Shown here in pieces: positions 7,557 through 16,054 of a DNA stretch of 64,000 nt (positions within the stretch are counted from its first letter, which is position 1; each line of letters starts with the position of its first letter). Location: contig NZ_JAMBOH010000005.1 of assembly GCF_023715505.1 (NCBI RefSeq), positions 248,001-312,000 on the forward strand. The letters run 5' to 3'. Position numbers and translations under genes: made by a program. This stretch comes from Neobacillus cucumis. Its GTDB lineage: Bacteria > Bacillota > Bacilli > Bacillales_B > DSM-18226. The notes beneath the pieces were generated by a model, which was not told the DNA's origin, ran no database searches, and saw only the letters and a program-made list of their open reading frames with translations.

Positions 7557-8336
7557 TTACCCCTTCCACTTTTCGATGACGCTTTGTATCTGTTTGATAT
7601 GTTTGTTTGTTTCTTCCTTACCAATAGTAATGATTTCTTCTGTATTCGTGAAAGCACGCGAGCTATACATTTCAACAGGGGGGCGAATCATGATATCTGC
7701 AGATGTTTCTCTGGAGTTGATGATCTCTGTCTGCATAATGTCAATACTTTGCATGATGACATCGTATATCGTTGTTATTTCAGCGTTTCGTTTTACCCTC
7801 GACACATCAACAGCTATAACAATATCTGCTCCCATGTCTTTTGCCACCGAAATTGGAACACGATCGGCCACACCGCCATCCACTAGTATTCTCCCATTAT
7901 ATTTCTCCGGAACAAAAATGCCTGGGATAGAGATGCTAGCCCTAACTGCTTCTGCAACAGGTCCTTTTTGAAAGATAACTTTTTCGCCTGTTAATAAATC
8001 AGTAGCCACTATACCAACCGGGAGTGAAAGTTCCTCAATGTTTTTTCCATGGGTAAAAACCTTAATAAATTCTTTAATTTTTTTACCAGAGATAAAACCC
8101 ATTTTAGGAACTGTAAAGTCTAAGAAATACTTTCTTTTAAAAGCCGTCGACAATTTATACAACCGTTCCAAGTCAAGTCCTGCACCATAAAAACTCGCCA
8201 CAAGTGCCCCCATGCTGCTTCCCGCAATTAAATGGATCGGAATTCCGGCTTCTTTCAATGCCATTATCACACCTAAATGAGCAAACCCGCGTGCACCGCC
8301 TGAACCAAGTGCCAATCCAATTTTTGGGTGCTCCAT
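7557..8336 (-). CDS. ylbK: Patatin-like phospholipase / esterase YlbK
   Basis: A 259-residue patatin-fold hydrolase of the RssA/YchK type. The anion-hole motif GSGGARG is at residues 11-17, the nucleophile Ser41 sits in GSSMG, and the catalytic Asp is in VDGGVADRVP near residue 150. The family cleaves acyl esters of phospholipids, but no substrate is known for YlbK. The ATG follows GGGAGGTCAATTGTT. It is directly upstream of ylbL and probably the first gene of a ylbK-ylbL unit, transcribed divergently from ylbJ. Confidence 0.9.
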   Translation of the reverse strand: MEHPKIGLALGSGGARGFAHLGVIMALKEAGIPIHLIAGSSMGALVASFYGAGLDLERLYKLSTAFKRKYFLDFTVPKMGFISGKKIKEFIKVFTHGKNIEELSLPVGIVATDLLTGEKVIFQKGPVAEAVRASISIPGIFVPEKYNGRILVDGGVADRVPISVAKDMGADIVIAVDVSRVKRNAEITTIYDVIMQSIDIMQTEIINSRETSADIMIRPPVEMYSSRAFTNTEEIITIGKEETNKHIKQIQSVIEKWKG

Positions 8337-8544
8337 AACAATTGACCTCCCATTAATAATGCTTTCAAGTGTAAAAGCTTAAACGAAACTCGTTCAATCT
8401 TATGGTCTAAATTGCTTTTCTATGAGTATATTTGATGTATATGGGGACAAGGGTCAACAAATTTCCATAAGATTAATCTATATTTTAGCATTGATATAAT
8501 TGATTTGCACGATTAGAGTAATCGTTTGGAAGGAGGTATCTTTA

Positions 8545-9759
8545 TTGGTTCTGTCAAAATTAAAAACGGTCTTTCTATCCGTTTCCGTTTCGATTTTAGC
8601 TGCATCACTTATCTCCTTTCCAAGGGAGTCATTTGAAGCATCCATTCGCGGTCTTAATATGTGGTGGGAAATTGTCTTTCCTTCCCTTTTACCGTTTTTT
8701 ATTATTTCTGAAATGTTGATTGGCTTTGGAGTTGTTAAGTTTATTGGAGTCTTATTAGAACCCCTCATGAGACCACTATTTAAAGTTCCTGGAGTAGGCG
8801 GGTTTGTATGGGCAATGGGGATGGCTTCCGGGCAGCCAGCTGGGGCAAAATTCTCCGCCCGGTTACGTCAAGAAGGACATTTATCGCAAATAGAAGCAGA
8901 AAGACTTGTATCCTTTACTAATTCTTCAAATCCATTATTTATATTCAGTGCAGTAGCAGTTGGCTTCTTTAATAACCCCAAGATTGGATTACTTTTAGCT
9001 GCGGCACACTACTTAGGAAATATATGCGTAGGCATTATCATGCGTTTTTATGGAAAAGAGACACCTGAAGAGTCTCTCGTTGACCGAAAAAAGTTCAAAA
9101 TTAGAAATGCCTTATCTGTTCTCCATCAAACAAGAATAAAAGATAACCGGCCAATCGGAAAACTTTTAGGTGATGCTGTAAATTCATCGATTCAAACTTT
9201 ATTAATGATTGGCGGCTTTATTATTTTGTTCTCTGTGATTAACAAATTATTATATCAACTACATATTACAGCGATACTGGCAAAAACGATTGAATTGGGG
9301 CTTTCCTCCCTGTCTTTACCGGATATGTTAAGCGTTCCATTTATTTCGGGATTATTTGAAATTACAATGGGAAGCCAATTAATAAGTCAGGTACAAGATG
9401 CTACACTCTTGCAAAAAGCAATTGTTGCTAGTTTCGTCTTAGCTTTTAGCGGTTTTAGTATACAAGCACAAGTTGCTAGTATTCTTGCCCAAACAGATAT
9501 TAGATTCAAGCCCTTTTTTATAGCAAGAATTCTCCAAGGGATTTTCGCAGCACTTTTTGCCTTACTATTATGGAAACCACTCTATGTCCGCTTTAATCGT
9601 AATGAACAACCCTCGAATGCTTTACCGGTTGGCTATTTTGGAGATGGAACATGGGCAAATGATTTTTATCATAAAATGGTCGAGGTTGGGCCGCTAATTA
9701 CGATTCTTTCACTCTTTATTTATATCCTGATTTTATTATCACGGCTAAAAAAGAGCTAG
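8545..9759 (+). CDS. ylbJ: Sporulation integral membrane protein YlbJ
   Basis: A 404-residue polytopic membrane protein (about 9-10 hydrophobic segments) of the nucleoside recognition/Gate-domain superfamily. In B. subtilis ylbJ is sigma-E controlled and needed for normal spore cortex formation. I assign a TTG start at 8545-8547, 8 bp after a perfect AGGAGG, instead of an upstream in-frame ATG with no ribosome site. A conserved stretch near residue 100 is VWAMGMASGQPAGAKFSARL, followed by FTNSSNPLFIFSAVAVG. Length and context (ylbK on one side, coaD on the other) match the family. Confidence 0.9.
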   Translation: MVLSKLKTVFLSVSVSILAASLISFPRESFEASIRGLNMWWEIVFPSLLPFFIISEMLIGFGVVKFIGVLLEPLMRPLFKVPGVGGFVWAMGMASGQPAGAKFSARLRQEGHLSQIEAERLVSFTNSSNPLFIFSAVAVGFFNNPKIGLLLAAAHYLGNICVGIIMRFYGKETPEESLVDRKKFKIRNALSVLHQTRIKDNRPIGKLLGDAVNSSIQTLLMIGGFIILFSVINKLLYQLHITAILAKTIELGLSSLSLPDMLSVPFISGLFEITMGSQLISQVQDATLLQKAIVASFVLAFSGFSIQAQVASILAQTDIRFKPFFIARILQGIFAALFALLLWKPLYVRFNRNEQPSNALPVGYFGDGTWANDFYHKMVEVGPLITILSLFIYILILLSRLKKS

Positions 9760-9780
9760 GCTAAGCCCAGCTCTTTAGTT
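9747..9780. terminator. Bidirectional terminator ylbJ/coaD
   Basis: AAAGAGCT and AGCTCTTT form a stem with an inner GGCT/AGCC pairing. It overlaps the ylbJ stop codon and lies about 50 bp before the coaD stop. Confidence 0.75.
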
Positions 9781-9826
9781 GTATATAAAGACTATCACTA
9801 GGAAAAAGCAAATTTTTGTTTTTAGC

Positions 9827-10321
<495 letters not shown>

Positions 10322-10328
10322 TCACTCA

Positions 10329-10883
10329 TTACTGCCCGTTTGTATAAATTGTCACAGTAATAATCCCATACTTTTCATGTTTTATCTGGTTAAACCGCCC
10401 TACCTTTTGAGGTAATTCCACATCAAAACTATGTTCACATACAATGATTCCCTCTGTTTTCACCAAATTCTGATGGTCCATTTTTTCCATCAGACTAACA
10501 AGCTGCTGTTTTTTATAAGGCGGATCTAAAAATATGTAATCAAAAGAAATGCCTCTTTTTATAAGGGCCTTTAACGCTCGATCTGCATCATTACGATAAA
10601 CTTCTGATTTATCTTCAAATTTGCAGGCCTTTATATTCTCTTGGATAACATGAATAGCCTTTGACTCTCGGTCTATAAAGATAACCTTTTCTAAACCTCG
10701 GCTAAGTCCTTCAATACCTAATCCGCCACTGCCTGCAAATAGATCAAGACCCATCCCGCCATCAAAATAAGGCCCAATCATATTAAACAAGGCTTCCTTA
10801 ACTTTATCAGTGGTCGGACGTGTTGTATTTCCGGGGACAGCTTTAAGCGGTCTTCCCTTACATATACCTGAAACCACTCTCAT
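10329..10883 (-). CDS. rsmD: 16S rRNA (guanine(966)-N(2))-methyltransferase
   Basis: A 184-residue SAM-dependent methyltransferase (YlbH) that modifies G966 of 16S rRNA. The SAM motif is LDLFAGSGGLGIEGLSRG near residue 45 and the catalytic DPPY motif is in IFLDPPYKKQ near 128. The ATG at 10881-10883 is chosen over one two codons earlier because GGTGAT lies 6 bp before it and the family begins MRVVSG or MRVISG. It is followed by coaD. Confidence 0.93.
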   Translation of the reverse strand: MRVVSGICKGRPLKAVPGNTTRPTTDKVKEALFNMIGPYFDGGMGLDLFAGSGGLGIEGLSRGLEKVIFIDRESKAIHVIQENIKACKFEDKSEVYRNDADRALKALIKRGISFDYIFLDPPYKKQQLVSLMEKMDHQNLVKTEGIIVCEHSFDVELPQKVGRFNQIKHEKYGIITVTIYTNGQ

Positions 10884-11029
10884 GGACATATCACCACATT
10901 TTTGAAATCATTTTTCTTTATACATCCTATCATAATTTGTAAAAAAGACAATCAGTAATGAATATCTTTTCTCCTGATCATCCATTTTGTTGATCAAATA
11001 GGAAAATTTATTAAAAAGACGTATAAGCT

Positions 11030-11206
11030 TTTATGTTGTGGGGATAATGTAATTAACAACATCAATTCGAGGATGTTGTTGCCAACCGCGGAGAAGACTT
11101 ACGTTTCCCCATAAGTTCTTCCTCCGGTTTCTCCTCTCCCTTTGCCTTCTATCCTTAGCTTTAGGATATAGAAGGACCCTGCGGATTTTCTGCAGGGTTT
11201 TTTTTA
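11030..11206 (+). ncRNA. roxS: RoxS/RsaE-type small regulatory RNA
   Basis: This non-coding stretch ends in a strong intrinsic terminator (11176-11205: ACCCTGC / GCAGGGT plus eight T). Upstream it folds into two further hairpins (AACAACATC/GATGTTGTT at 11053-11078, and CCTTCTAT/ATAGAAGG near 11144-11174). Single-stranded C-rich, anti-Shine-Dalgarno runs lie between them (TTCTTCCTCCGG and CTCCTCTCCCTTTG). In B. subtilis the redox-responsive sRNA RoxS (RsaE) lies in this gap between rsmD/ylbH and ylbG and acts through C-rich loops. The 5' end is not certain; GATAAT at 11043-11048 could be a -10 but no good -35 is seen, which would fit activator-dependent (ResD) transcription. Confidence 0.65.
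11176..11205 (+). terminator. Intrinsic terminator of the RoxS-type RNA
   Basis: ACCCTGC, a 10-base loop region and GCAGGGT are followed by eight consecutive T. It is one of the strongest terminators in the window and lies far from any plus-strand coding gene, so it marks a non-coding transcript. Confidence 0.85.
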
Positions 11207-11230
11207 TGTAAGAAAGCATAAAAATTTCAC

Positions 11231-11365
11231 CTTTGAGAATTGTCCAGCTCCAGCGCCTAGCCCCTCGAGGTCATAAGCCAATCCGTCCAAAAGGTTAAAA
11301 AGCAACCTTTCGGCCGGCTCGTCTTAAGCTTGTCGGGACTTACCAAGGCGCTTGCGCTTTTCTTA
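11231..11365 (-). repeat. Structured dispersed repeat, family A, copy 1 (inverted)
   Basis: Read on the minus strand it starts TAAGAAAAGCGCAAGCGCC and ends GGCGCTGGAGCTGGACAATT. The centre is a hairpin (CCGAAAGGTT ... AACCTTTTGGACGG). It is about 75% alike in outline to the copy at 11814-11949 and lies in the opposite orientation on the other side of the 129-residue gene. It has no coding capacity. Confidence 0.85.
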
Positions 11366-11426
11366 TTTATTTAGATGTAATTAAGTGATAAAGTAGGGAG
11401 GAAAGAAGCTTAAAGGAGAATGTCAA

Positions 11427-11816
11427 TTGATACAGCGCTTTATTGAACTAGGAGAAGGGTATTCAGATATTTATGAGCTGCTTGAACTTGCAAAATCAAA
11501 TCAACACCGTCTGCAGCACATGATGGCATTACACACAAAGATCGACGGGAAAGAAATGACCTCATTAGTTGTCATATTAAAACCAACTGAAACAGGAAAA
11601 TTCCAAGCGCTATATATTTGTCGTGAAGGGATTCCAAATCCAAACATACTGCCAAATAAAAGATATGATCTCTTTGCCCAAACAGCGGAATCACTTGGAA
11701 AACAAATCATCACACTCTCAGTCAAACCATCGATCAGCTTTAATGAGAAAGAACTATTTTACCAGCACCTGATCGGAATCTTAAGATTAAACCACTATAT
11801 CCTGCCATTACAATAA
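11427..11816 (+). CDS. Conserved Bacillaceae protein of unknown function
   Basis: A 129-residue soluble protein that I do not recognise by function. The start is TTG at 11427-11429, 8 bp after AAAGGAG. The N-terminus IQRFIELGEGYSDIYELLEL and the C-terminal HLIGILRLNHYILPL are hydrophobic/aromatic and look like helices; the middle (MTSLVVILKPTETGKFQALYI) looks like a beta-hairpin. No catalytic motif or cysteine pair is evident. Related Bacillus proteins are annotated only as domains of unknown function. It lies between the RoxS-type RNA and ylbG and is bracketed by inverted copies of repeat family A. Its TAA stop is the first three bases of the downstream repeat. Confidence 0.8.
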   Translation: MIQRFIELGEGYSDIYELLELAKSNQHRLQHMMALHTKIDGKEMTSLVVILKPTETGKFQALYICREGIPNPNILPNKRYDLFAQTAESLGKQIITLSVKPSISFNEKELFYQHLIGILRLNHYILPLQ

Positions 11817-11949
11817 GAAAAGCGGAAGGCGCCCGCCTATCGGCGACAAGTACAAGACGAGCCGTCCGAAAGGTTGTTCTTTAACCTTTGGACGGATTGG
11901 CTTGTGACCTCGAGCCGATGGCGCCTGGAGCTGGACAATTCTCGAAGTC
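11814..11949 (+). repeat. Structured dispersed repeat, family A, copy 2
   Basis: It starts TAAGAAAAGCGGAAGGCGCC, where TAA is the stop codon of the preceding gene, and ends GGCGCCTGGAGCTGGACAAT followed by TCTCGAAGTC. The outer arms (GGCGCC at both ends) and an inner hairpin (CGTCCGAAAGGTT / AACCTTTGGACG) would fold into one long stem. It is an intergenic non-coding repeat; I infer a MITE or REP-like element. Confidence 0.88.
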
Positions 11950-12040
11950 GATATTTATACTTTCTTATCTTTTACGAAAAGCGCCTTGATCATGGCTAAG
12001 CTAGATAATAAGAAAAGGTGAGGGATACTTCCCTCACCTT

Positions 12041-12316
12041 TTATATTCCCATTTTATAATCATATTCCTTGGCTTTATCGGGGGCAGAGTTCTCGTATTC
12101 CATTCTCAAGAATGGTTTATACGAAGGTTCCACTTTCTTCACAAATGAAAAGGAATTTAATTTCTCCATAATCCCTTCTACTTCATCCTGATTACAATAC
12201 AATACAACATATTTTAATTTTTTCGACACATAATGAACATTTCCAAAACGCCTTAACATTTTTGCCTGTTTTAAAGAGTACAGCCAAACAACTAATCCTT
12301 GTCTTTGAACAAACAT
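12041..12316 (-). CDS. ylbG: YlbG-family protein (DUF2129)
   Basis: A 91-residue protein of the YlbG family, small cytoplasmic proteins found across Bacillales next to ylbF. The sequence starts [20 protein letters not shown], with the typical hydrophobic first strand, and ends in a charged tail ([14 protein letters not shown]). No catalytic residues are apparent and the function is not established. An ATG with GAAGGGGAATATACA upstream supports this start. It follows ricF on the same strand after a terminator. Confidence 0.88.
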   Translation of the reverse strand: MFVQRQGLVVWLYSLKQAKMLRRFGNVHYVSKKLKYVVLYCNQDEVEGIMEKLNSFSFVKKVEPSYKPFLRMEYENSAPDKAKEYDYKMGI

Positions 12317-12422
12317 TGTATATTCCCCTTCAGCAAAACCATCATTTTAAATAAGTCTAGCACATCAAAACGTTCTATTTCAATTCAAACTTTAGCACTA
12401 TTCATGCGACTTAAGGGAAAAT

Positions 12423-12457
12423 AAAAAATCAGCTTATTTAAAAGCTGATTTTTTATT
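12423..12457. terminator. Terminator after ricF
   Basis: AAAAATCAGCTT and AAGCTGATTTTTT pair with a 6-base loop, with T-runs on both strands, abutting the ricF stop codon. Confidence 0.85.
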
Positions 12458-12458
12458 T

Positions 12459-12890
12459 TTAACTGCACCCGCAGCTTCCACCGGTGCCACAGCTATGACC
12501 TGTTTCAAAGAAGGGATTACCAGAAGGAACCTTGATATGTTCCGAAACTGCTCCACCAATGAATTTACTAATCTCATCCAATAAAGTTTGCAAATCATTT
12601 TCTGCCAGTTTGAAATCTGCAACAAGCGGGTCCAAATCCATTTCACGTTTCGCTTCCCGGATTTGCATCATCACTCTTTTATAATCTGGATGGTATTTGC
12701 CGAACCGCTGAACTTCCTCATAAAGTTCCTTCAGACTGGCAAATCGATTTATTTTCCGCTGAGTTTCTTTATTCGTTTGCATTTTATATAAACAAATTTG
12801 ATATTTTTCTGCAATATCAGACTTTAAGACCATTTTAGCTAAGTCTTCAGCATTTTCTAATAGCTCAATTCTTTCTAAAGTAGCAAGCAC
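12459..12890 (-). CDS. ricF: RicF (YlbF), Y-complex subunit
   Basis: A 143-residue YlbF/YmcA-family protein. In B. subtilis RicF joins RicA (YmcA) and RicT (YaaT) in a [4Fe-4S]-containing complex that partners RNase Y in mRNA maturation and affects competence, biofilm formation and sporulation. The body is alpha-helical (residues 1-115). The C-terminal tail HSCGTGGSCGCS supplies three cysteines, a hallmark of RicF Fe-S ligation. Length is close to the family norm. The ATG is preceded by CCTTGGAGGTGGGCGAATA. Confidence 0.93.
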   Translation of the reverse strand: MLATLERIELLENAEDLAKMVLKSDIAEKYQICLYKMQTNKETQRKINRFASLKELYEEVQRFGKYHPDYKRVMMQIREAKREMDLDPLVADFKLAENDLQTLLDEISKFIGGAVSEHIKVPSGNPFFETGHSCGTGGSCGCS

Positions 12891-13052
12891 TATTCGCCCA
12901 CCTCCAAGGTTATTTTAACATATTTACTAGAAGAAAGCGAAAATTCCTGCAGCCTAGGGATATTTACCATCAATTGTTTTGATGCTTCGTACGGTCTGGA
13001 GCGAAAACCAACATCCAAGTTTAAGAACTCCTAGTAATAAAAGCGAGAGCAT

Positions 13053-13087
13053 GAAAAAAGGCCACAAATGAACACTGTGGTCTTTTC
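13053..13087 (-). terminator. Terminator after ylbE
   Basis: AAAAGGCCACA and TGTGGTCTTTT form a stem (one G-T pair) just beyond the ylbE stop on the minus strand. Confidence 0.75.
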
Positions 13088-13088
13088 C

Positions 13089-13328
13089 TTAATTTTGCGT
13101 TTTCATAGCCTGAAACATATGATACATCATTGAGGCCATTTGAACGCTATTTGAAAATTTCTCTACTTGATGAGGAATCGTCTTCTTATAATGGTGTAAC
13201 GAAGCAATTTCAAGTGCTTGTAAATCATAGGGGTTTCTTGTAAGCTTACGATACCACTGAGGCTGTTCTCGAATAAATTGCTTTAAATCCTTTTGACGTT
13301 CTAAATAATCTAGTACATCTCTTCGCAT
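13089..13328 (-). CDS. ylbE: YlbE-like protein
   Basis: A 79-residue conserved protein of the YlbE family with no assigned function. It starts MRRDVLDYLERQKDLKQFIR and has the aromatic QPQWYRKLTRNP motif near residue 23, typical of the family, then a helical C-terminus ending in a methionine-rich stretch (QMASMMYHMFQAMK). It lies 23 bp after ylbD and is probably in the same operon, as in B. subtilis. Confidence 0.85.
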   Translation of the reverse strand: MRRDVLDYLERQKDLKQFIREQPQWYRKLTRNPYDLQALEIASLHHYKKTIPHQVEKFSNSVQMASMMYHMFQAMKTQN

Positions 13329-13351
13329 CGTTTATTAGTCCCTTTCAATTT

Positions 13352-13762
13352 TTAGTCTTTTCGAAAAACAAATGGATGTTTTGGCCCTTCTTGCGGCTTT
13401 GATGGGCCAGAAACAGAATTAACATTTCCACCTTGGAATTGAGATATAACGCCTTGGATAGCCCCTAATGCTTGACTTAAGTTATTTATATGGCTTTGCA
13501 TTTGATTTGGGTCCATTTTTTTAACCATTCCCATAATACTTGACACCCAATCACTCTTAGACTCTTGCTCGGTTTTAGATTTTGTTTCCTTTTCAGCGCC
13601 TATCGATTCCCAGCGTTTATCCTCTTCTCCCAACAAATACCAATCCTCATATAATTCCTGCCAGGTCGCCTTTCCACTCCGAACTTCCTTAATAATTTTC
13701 GGATTGTTCTTTACAAATTCTTTAAATTGGAGCACGGAAGGATGCAATTTCTTTTGCGACAT
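13352..13762 (-). CDS. ylbD: YlbD-family spore coat-associated protein
   Basis: A 136-residue protein of the YlbD family, annotated in Bacilli as a putative spore coat protein. The ATG at 13760-13762 behind AGAGGTGAGAATAAA is chosen over an upstream in-frame ATG 34 codons earlier with no ribosome site. The family core LHPSVLQFKEFVKNNPKII and ATWQELYEDWYLLGEED is in the first 60 residues. The C-terminus is Gln/Asn/Ser-rich and ends in a basic patch. It is followed by ylbE and transcribed divergently from the thioesterase. Confidence 0.85.
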   Translation of the reverse strand: MSQKKLHPSVLQFKEFVKNNPKIIKEVRSGKATWQELYEDWYLLGEEDKRWESIGAEKETKSKTEQESKSDWVSSIMGMVKKMDPNQMQSHINNLSQALGAIQGVISQFQGGNVNSVSGPSKPQEGPKHPFVFRKD

Positions 13763-13908
13763 TTTATTCTCACCTCTGCCCATATTAATCGCCAATAATA
13801 CATTATGTATAAGATGACGAAATGTGAAATGAAAACTGTTAATTAATTTATTAATGACCTTCATAGTGGTAAGATGGCAAGAGATAAAGAAATGAAAGAG
13901 GGAAAAGT

Positions 13909-14394
13909 ATGAAGGAAGAATTACGCCATTTATTAGAATTCTGTATTGAAAATGGATCTGAAGAAGACCTGAGTGTTATGAAGCAGCTTCTCGAAGGTGT
14001 CCAAAATAAAGTAAAACGAGATCAACGCACCTTTATTGATGGTATCTTGCATATGGAAACAAGCTTTTGCGAAGATACCTGTGAGATTAAGATTCCTATC
14101 AGTCCTGTTATACATAACAACCTTAACATGGTTCATGGGGGAATTACAGCAACGGTCCTTGATACAGCTATGGGTGTATTAGCCAATCGCTTGGTGCCAG
14201 AAGGATATGGTGCTGTAACAAATCAATTAAACATTCATTATATTGCTCCGGGAATTGGTGACGCACTTCGCTGCAAAGCCGAAGTTATTCATAAAGGCAC
14301 CAAAACAATGGTCATATCAGGTGAGGCTTTCCGCAGCGATGGAAAAAAAATAGCCTATGCCACTGGTACTTTTTTTATGATTAAGAAAGTGTAG
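13909..14394 (+). CDS. PaaI-type hotdog-fold thioesterase
   Basis: A 161-residue protein whose C-terminal 120 residues form a hotdog thioesterase domain of the PaaI/YdiI group, which hydrolyses acyl-CoA esters. The signature NMVHGGITATVLDTAMGVLA (near residue 68) contains the HGG active-site motif and the helix Asp. The N-terminal 35 residues are helical and acidic. The ATG is preceded by GAGGGAAAAGT. The next gene begins 18 bp later, suggesting co-transcription. The substrate is unknown. It is not part of the B. subtilis ylb set I recall. Confidence 0.85.
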   Translation: MKEELRHLLEFCIENGSEEDLSVMKQLLEGVQNKVKRDQRTFIDGILHMETSFCEDTCEIKIPISPVIHNNLNMVHGGITATVLDTAMGVLANRLVPEGYGAVTNQLNIHYIAPGIGDALRCKAEVIHKGTKTMVISGEAFRSDGKKIAYATGTFFMIKKV

Positions 14395-14412
14395 GGGAGG
14401 CGTTAAATCGAG

Positions 14413-14772
14413 ATGGTTACCGCCATTTTGATTCCGGTTATATGTCTTTACTTTTTTTGGCTAACAAGGAAAGAAAGGATAGAAAATGATAGAAAGTGGC
14501 TAGAAACTGGCAATGTACGTCAAGAGGCTGTCGTAATAGGTGAAATAAAAGGTATCACCGAAGAAAAACAGCGATTCTATTACCACCGTTACATTGTTGT
14601 TCAAAGCATTAAGCTTCAGACCTCCACCAGGGTTATTACTGCAATAAAAACGATTCCCCTAACCCCCGAGGTAGAAAAAGACACTTTTACGGTGGGGGAA
14701 ACGGTTCGCTTATATGGCAGTTGGGAAGGTAACCGTTTTTTATTTAATACATGGATAATTGAAAAAAGGTGA
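14413..14772 (+). CDS. Small membrane-anchored protein of unknown function
   Basis: A 119-residue protein that I do not recognise. Residues 2-17 (VTAILIPVICLYFFWL) form one transmembrane segment, followed by a soluble domain of about 100 residues rich in beta-strand patterns, with the stretch LETGNVRQEAVVIGEIKGIT and a C-terminal YGSWEGNRFLFNTWIIEK. This layout suits an inner-membrane anchor with an OB- or SH3-like domain, but that is guesswork. The GGGGAGG ribosome site is 12 bp upstream. It probably forms a two-gene unit with the thioesterase. Confidence 0.75.
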   Translation: MVTAILIPVICLYFFWLTRKERIENDRKWLETGNVRQEAVVIGEIKGITEEKQRFYYHRYIVVQSIKLQTSTRVITAIKTIPLTPEVEKDTFTVGETVRLYGSWEGNRFLFNTWIIEKR

Positions 14773-14793
14773 CACTAGGTCACCTTTTCCTTA
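14764..14793. terminator. Bidirectional terminator before ylbC
   Basis: AAAAGGTGAC and GTCACCTTTT pair with a 4-6 base loop between convergent genes. Confidence 0.85.
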
Positions 14794-14800
14794 TTTATCA

Positions 14801-15877
14801 TCAGTTTTTACGGATAAAGTTTTGTGTATAGTACTTTTCATAAACACCCACCCCAAGATGAGAGTATTCTTTACTTAATAATGAATCACGGTGCCCTTTA
14901 CTATTAAGCCAGCCCTCCACTACTGCAGGTCCATCCGTATAGTTTGCTGCGATATTTTCACCAGCAGTTTGATAGGCAACTCTAGCAGTTTTTAAACGAT
15001 TGGCCAAATCACCAAATTTTTTAGAAGTATGCGAAAAGTCGTTGTTTTGAGCCATGTCCCTGCTATGCTCAAACGCAACTTCAGCAGTTTTTTCATCCCA
15101 CTCTAATGGTTTTACTTTGTGTCTAATTCTTAAAGCATTGGTAATATCAAAAATTTGTTGCTCTGTACTTTGTTCCACTAAATTCATCGCATCTTCACTT
15201 AGAGCTGGTGGTTTGATGAGCTGTCCGCGGTAAACCAGTTCGTATGGACGCTGTTTTACTAACGTTTCTGCGTCAAGAAAACGAACACTTGAAAGATTGC
15301 CTGTAAACTTATCAATATATAACTGGACATAAATATTTCCCATTCGAACTATTGGACGAAGATTTAAATCCGTATCATTCAATTCAAATCGATAAGTACT
15401 ACCATTTACTTCAAGATTTATATTCGTATCAAAAAATTGCGTATTAAATATTTCTTCGACAGGCTGACCAATTTCAAATGGTGCTACATTTAAACTTTCC
15501 CCAAGCGCAAAAATAGTTACAACCCGCTTATTTTCAACCCCTACTTGCAAGTAGCGGTTAGTGCTCTGATTATAGATATACCATTGAAAGCCATACAGTG
15601 ATTCGTCAATTCTTAACGGTGTTCCATACTCTTTTTCAAGATTGGAAACATCTTGTCCCATTAACAGAGCTAAACCTTCCTTTGGTTTCTCCAATGGTGT
15701 TTGACTGCCGTTTGTTTGATTAGCATCCTGTGGAGTAGATTGTTTCATCTCTAATGTTTGGTCTTCCTTAATAAGTACCTTACTATCATCATTCTTTTCA
15801 TTTATACTAGAGTAAAAACCAATTGTTAGGAAAACAACTGAGAGTATTAAGATTCTGCCTAGAGTACGCAGTCGCAC
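14801..15877 (-). CDS. ylbC: Secreted CAP/SCP domain protein YlbC
   Basis: A 358-residue exported protein. An N-terminal hydrophobic segment (about residues 5-22) is a signal or anchor. A polar linker leads to a CAP-associated N domain (about 70-200) and a C-terminal CAP (SCP/PR1) domain (about 235-350). CAP signatures are visible: EWDEKTAEVAFEHSRDMA, HTSKKFGDLANRL, AGENIAANYTDGPAVVEGW and SKGHRDSLLS. The family acts outside the cell, often at the wall; YlbC function is not established. The start is GTG, 5 bp after GAGAGG. The gene order next to ylbB is conserved. Confidence 0.88.
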   Translation of the reverse strand: MRLRTLGRILILSVVFLTIGFYSSINEKNDDSKVLIKEDQTLEMKQSTPQDANQTNGSQTPLEKPKEGLALLMGQDVSNLEKEYGTPLRIDESLYGFQWYIYNQSTNRYLQVGVENKRVVTIFALGESLNVAPFEIGQPVEEIFNTQFFDTNINLEVNGSTYRFELNDTDLNLRPIVRMGNIYVQLYIDKFTGNLSSVRFLDAETLVKQRPYELVYRGQLIKPPALSEDAMNLVEQSTEQQIFDITNALRIRHKVKPLEWDEKTAEVAFEHSRDMAQNNDFSHTSKKFGDLANRLKTARVAYQTAGENIAANYTDGPAVVEGWLNSKGHRDSLLSKEYSHLGVGVYEKYYTQNFIRKN

Positions 15878-15990
15878 TCACCCTCTCTATAACAATTTCT
15901 ATCATTATATGTATTGATAAAATAATTATATCATTTATATCCTGATTAGTAAGAGTCATAAGCAAAAATGTCAGTTTTCTTAATATTTTT

Positions 15991-16027
15991 AAAAAATAAA
16001 ACAGGCACATTTTGTACCTGTTTTCAT
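15991..16027 (-). terminator. Terminator after ylbB
   Basis: AAAACAGG and CCTGTTTT with a loop containing a TGTAC/GTACA pairing; on the minus strand it is followed by ATTTTTT. Confidence 0.75.
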
Positions 16028-16054
16028 GTTAATATTAATATTTGTATAATAATT

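Noticed and set aside
8478..8768. 96-codon minus-strand ORF opposite ylbJ
   Set aside because: A shadow of ylbJ; basic, low-complexity composition and no ribosome site.
11031..11219. 62-codon minus-strand ORF across the RoxS-type RNA
   Set aside because: It is the antisense of a structured RNA and its terminator, has low-complexity basic content and no ribosome site.
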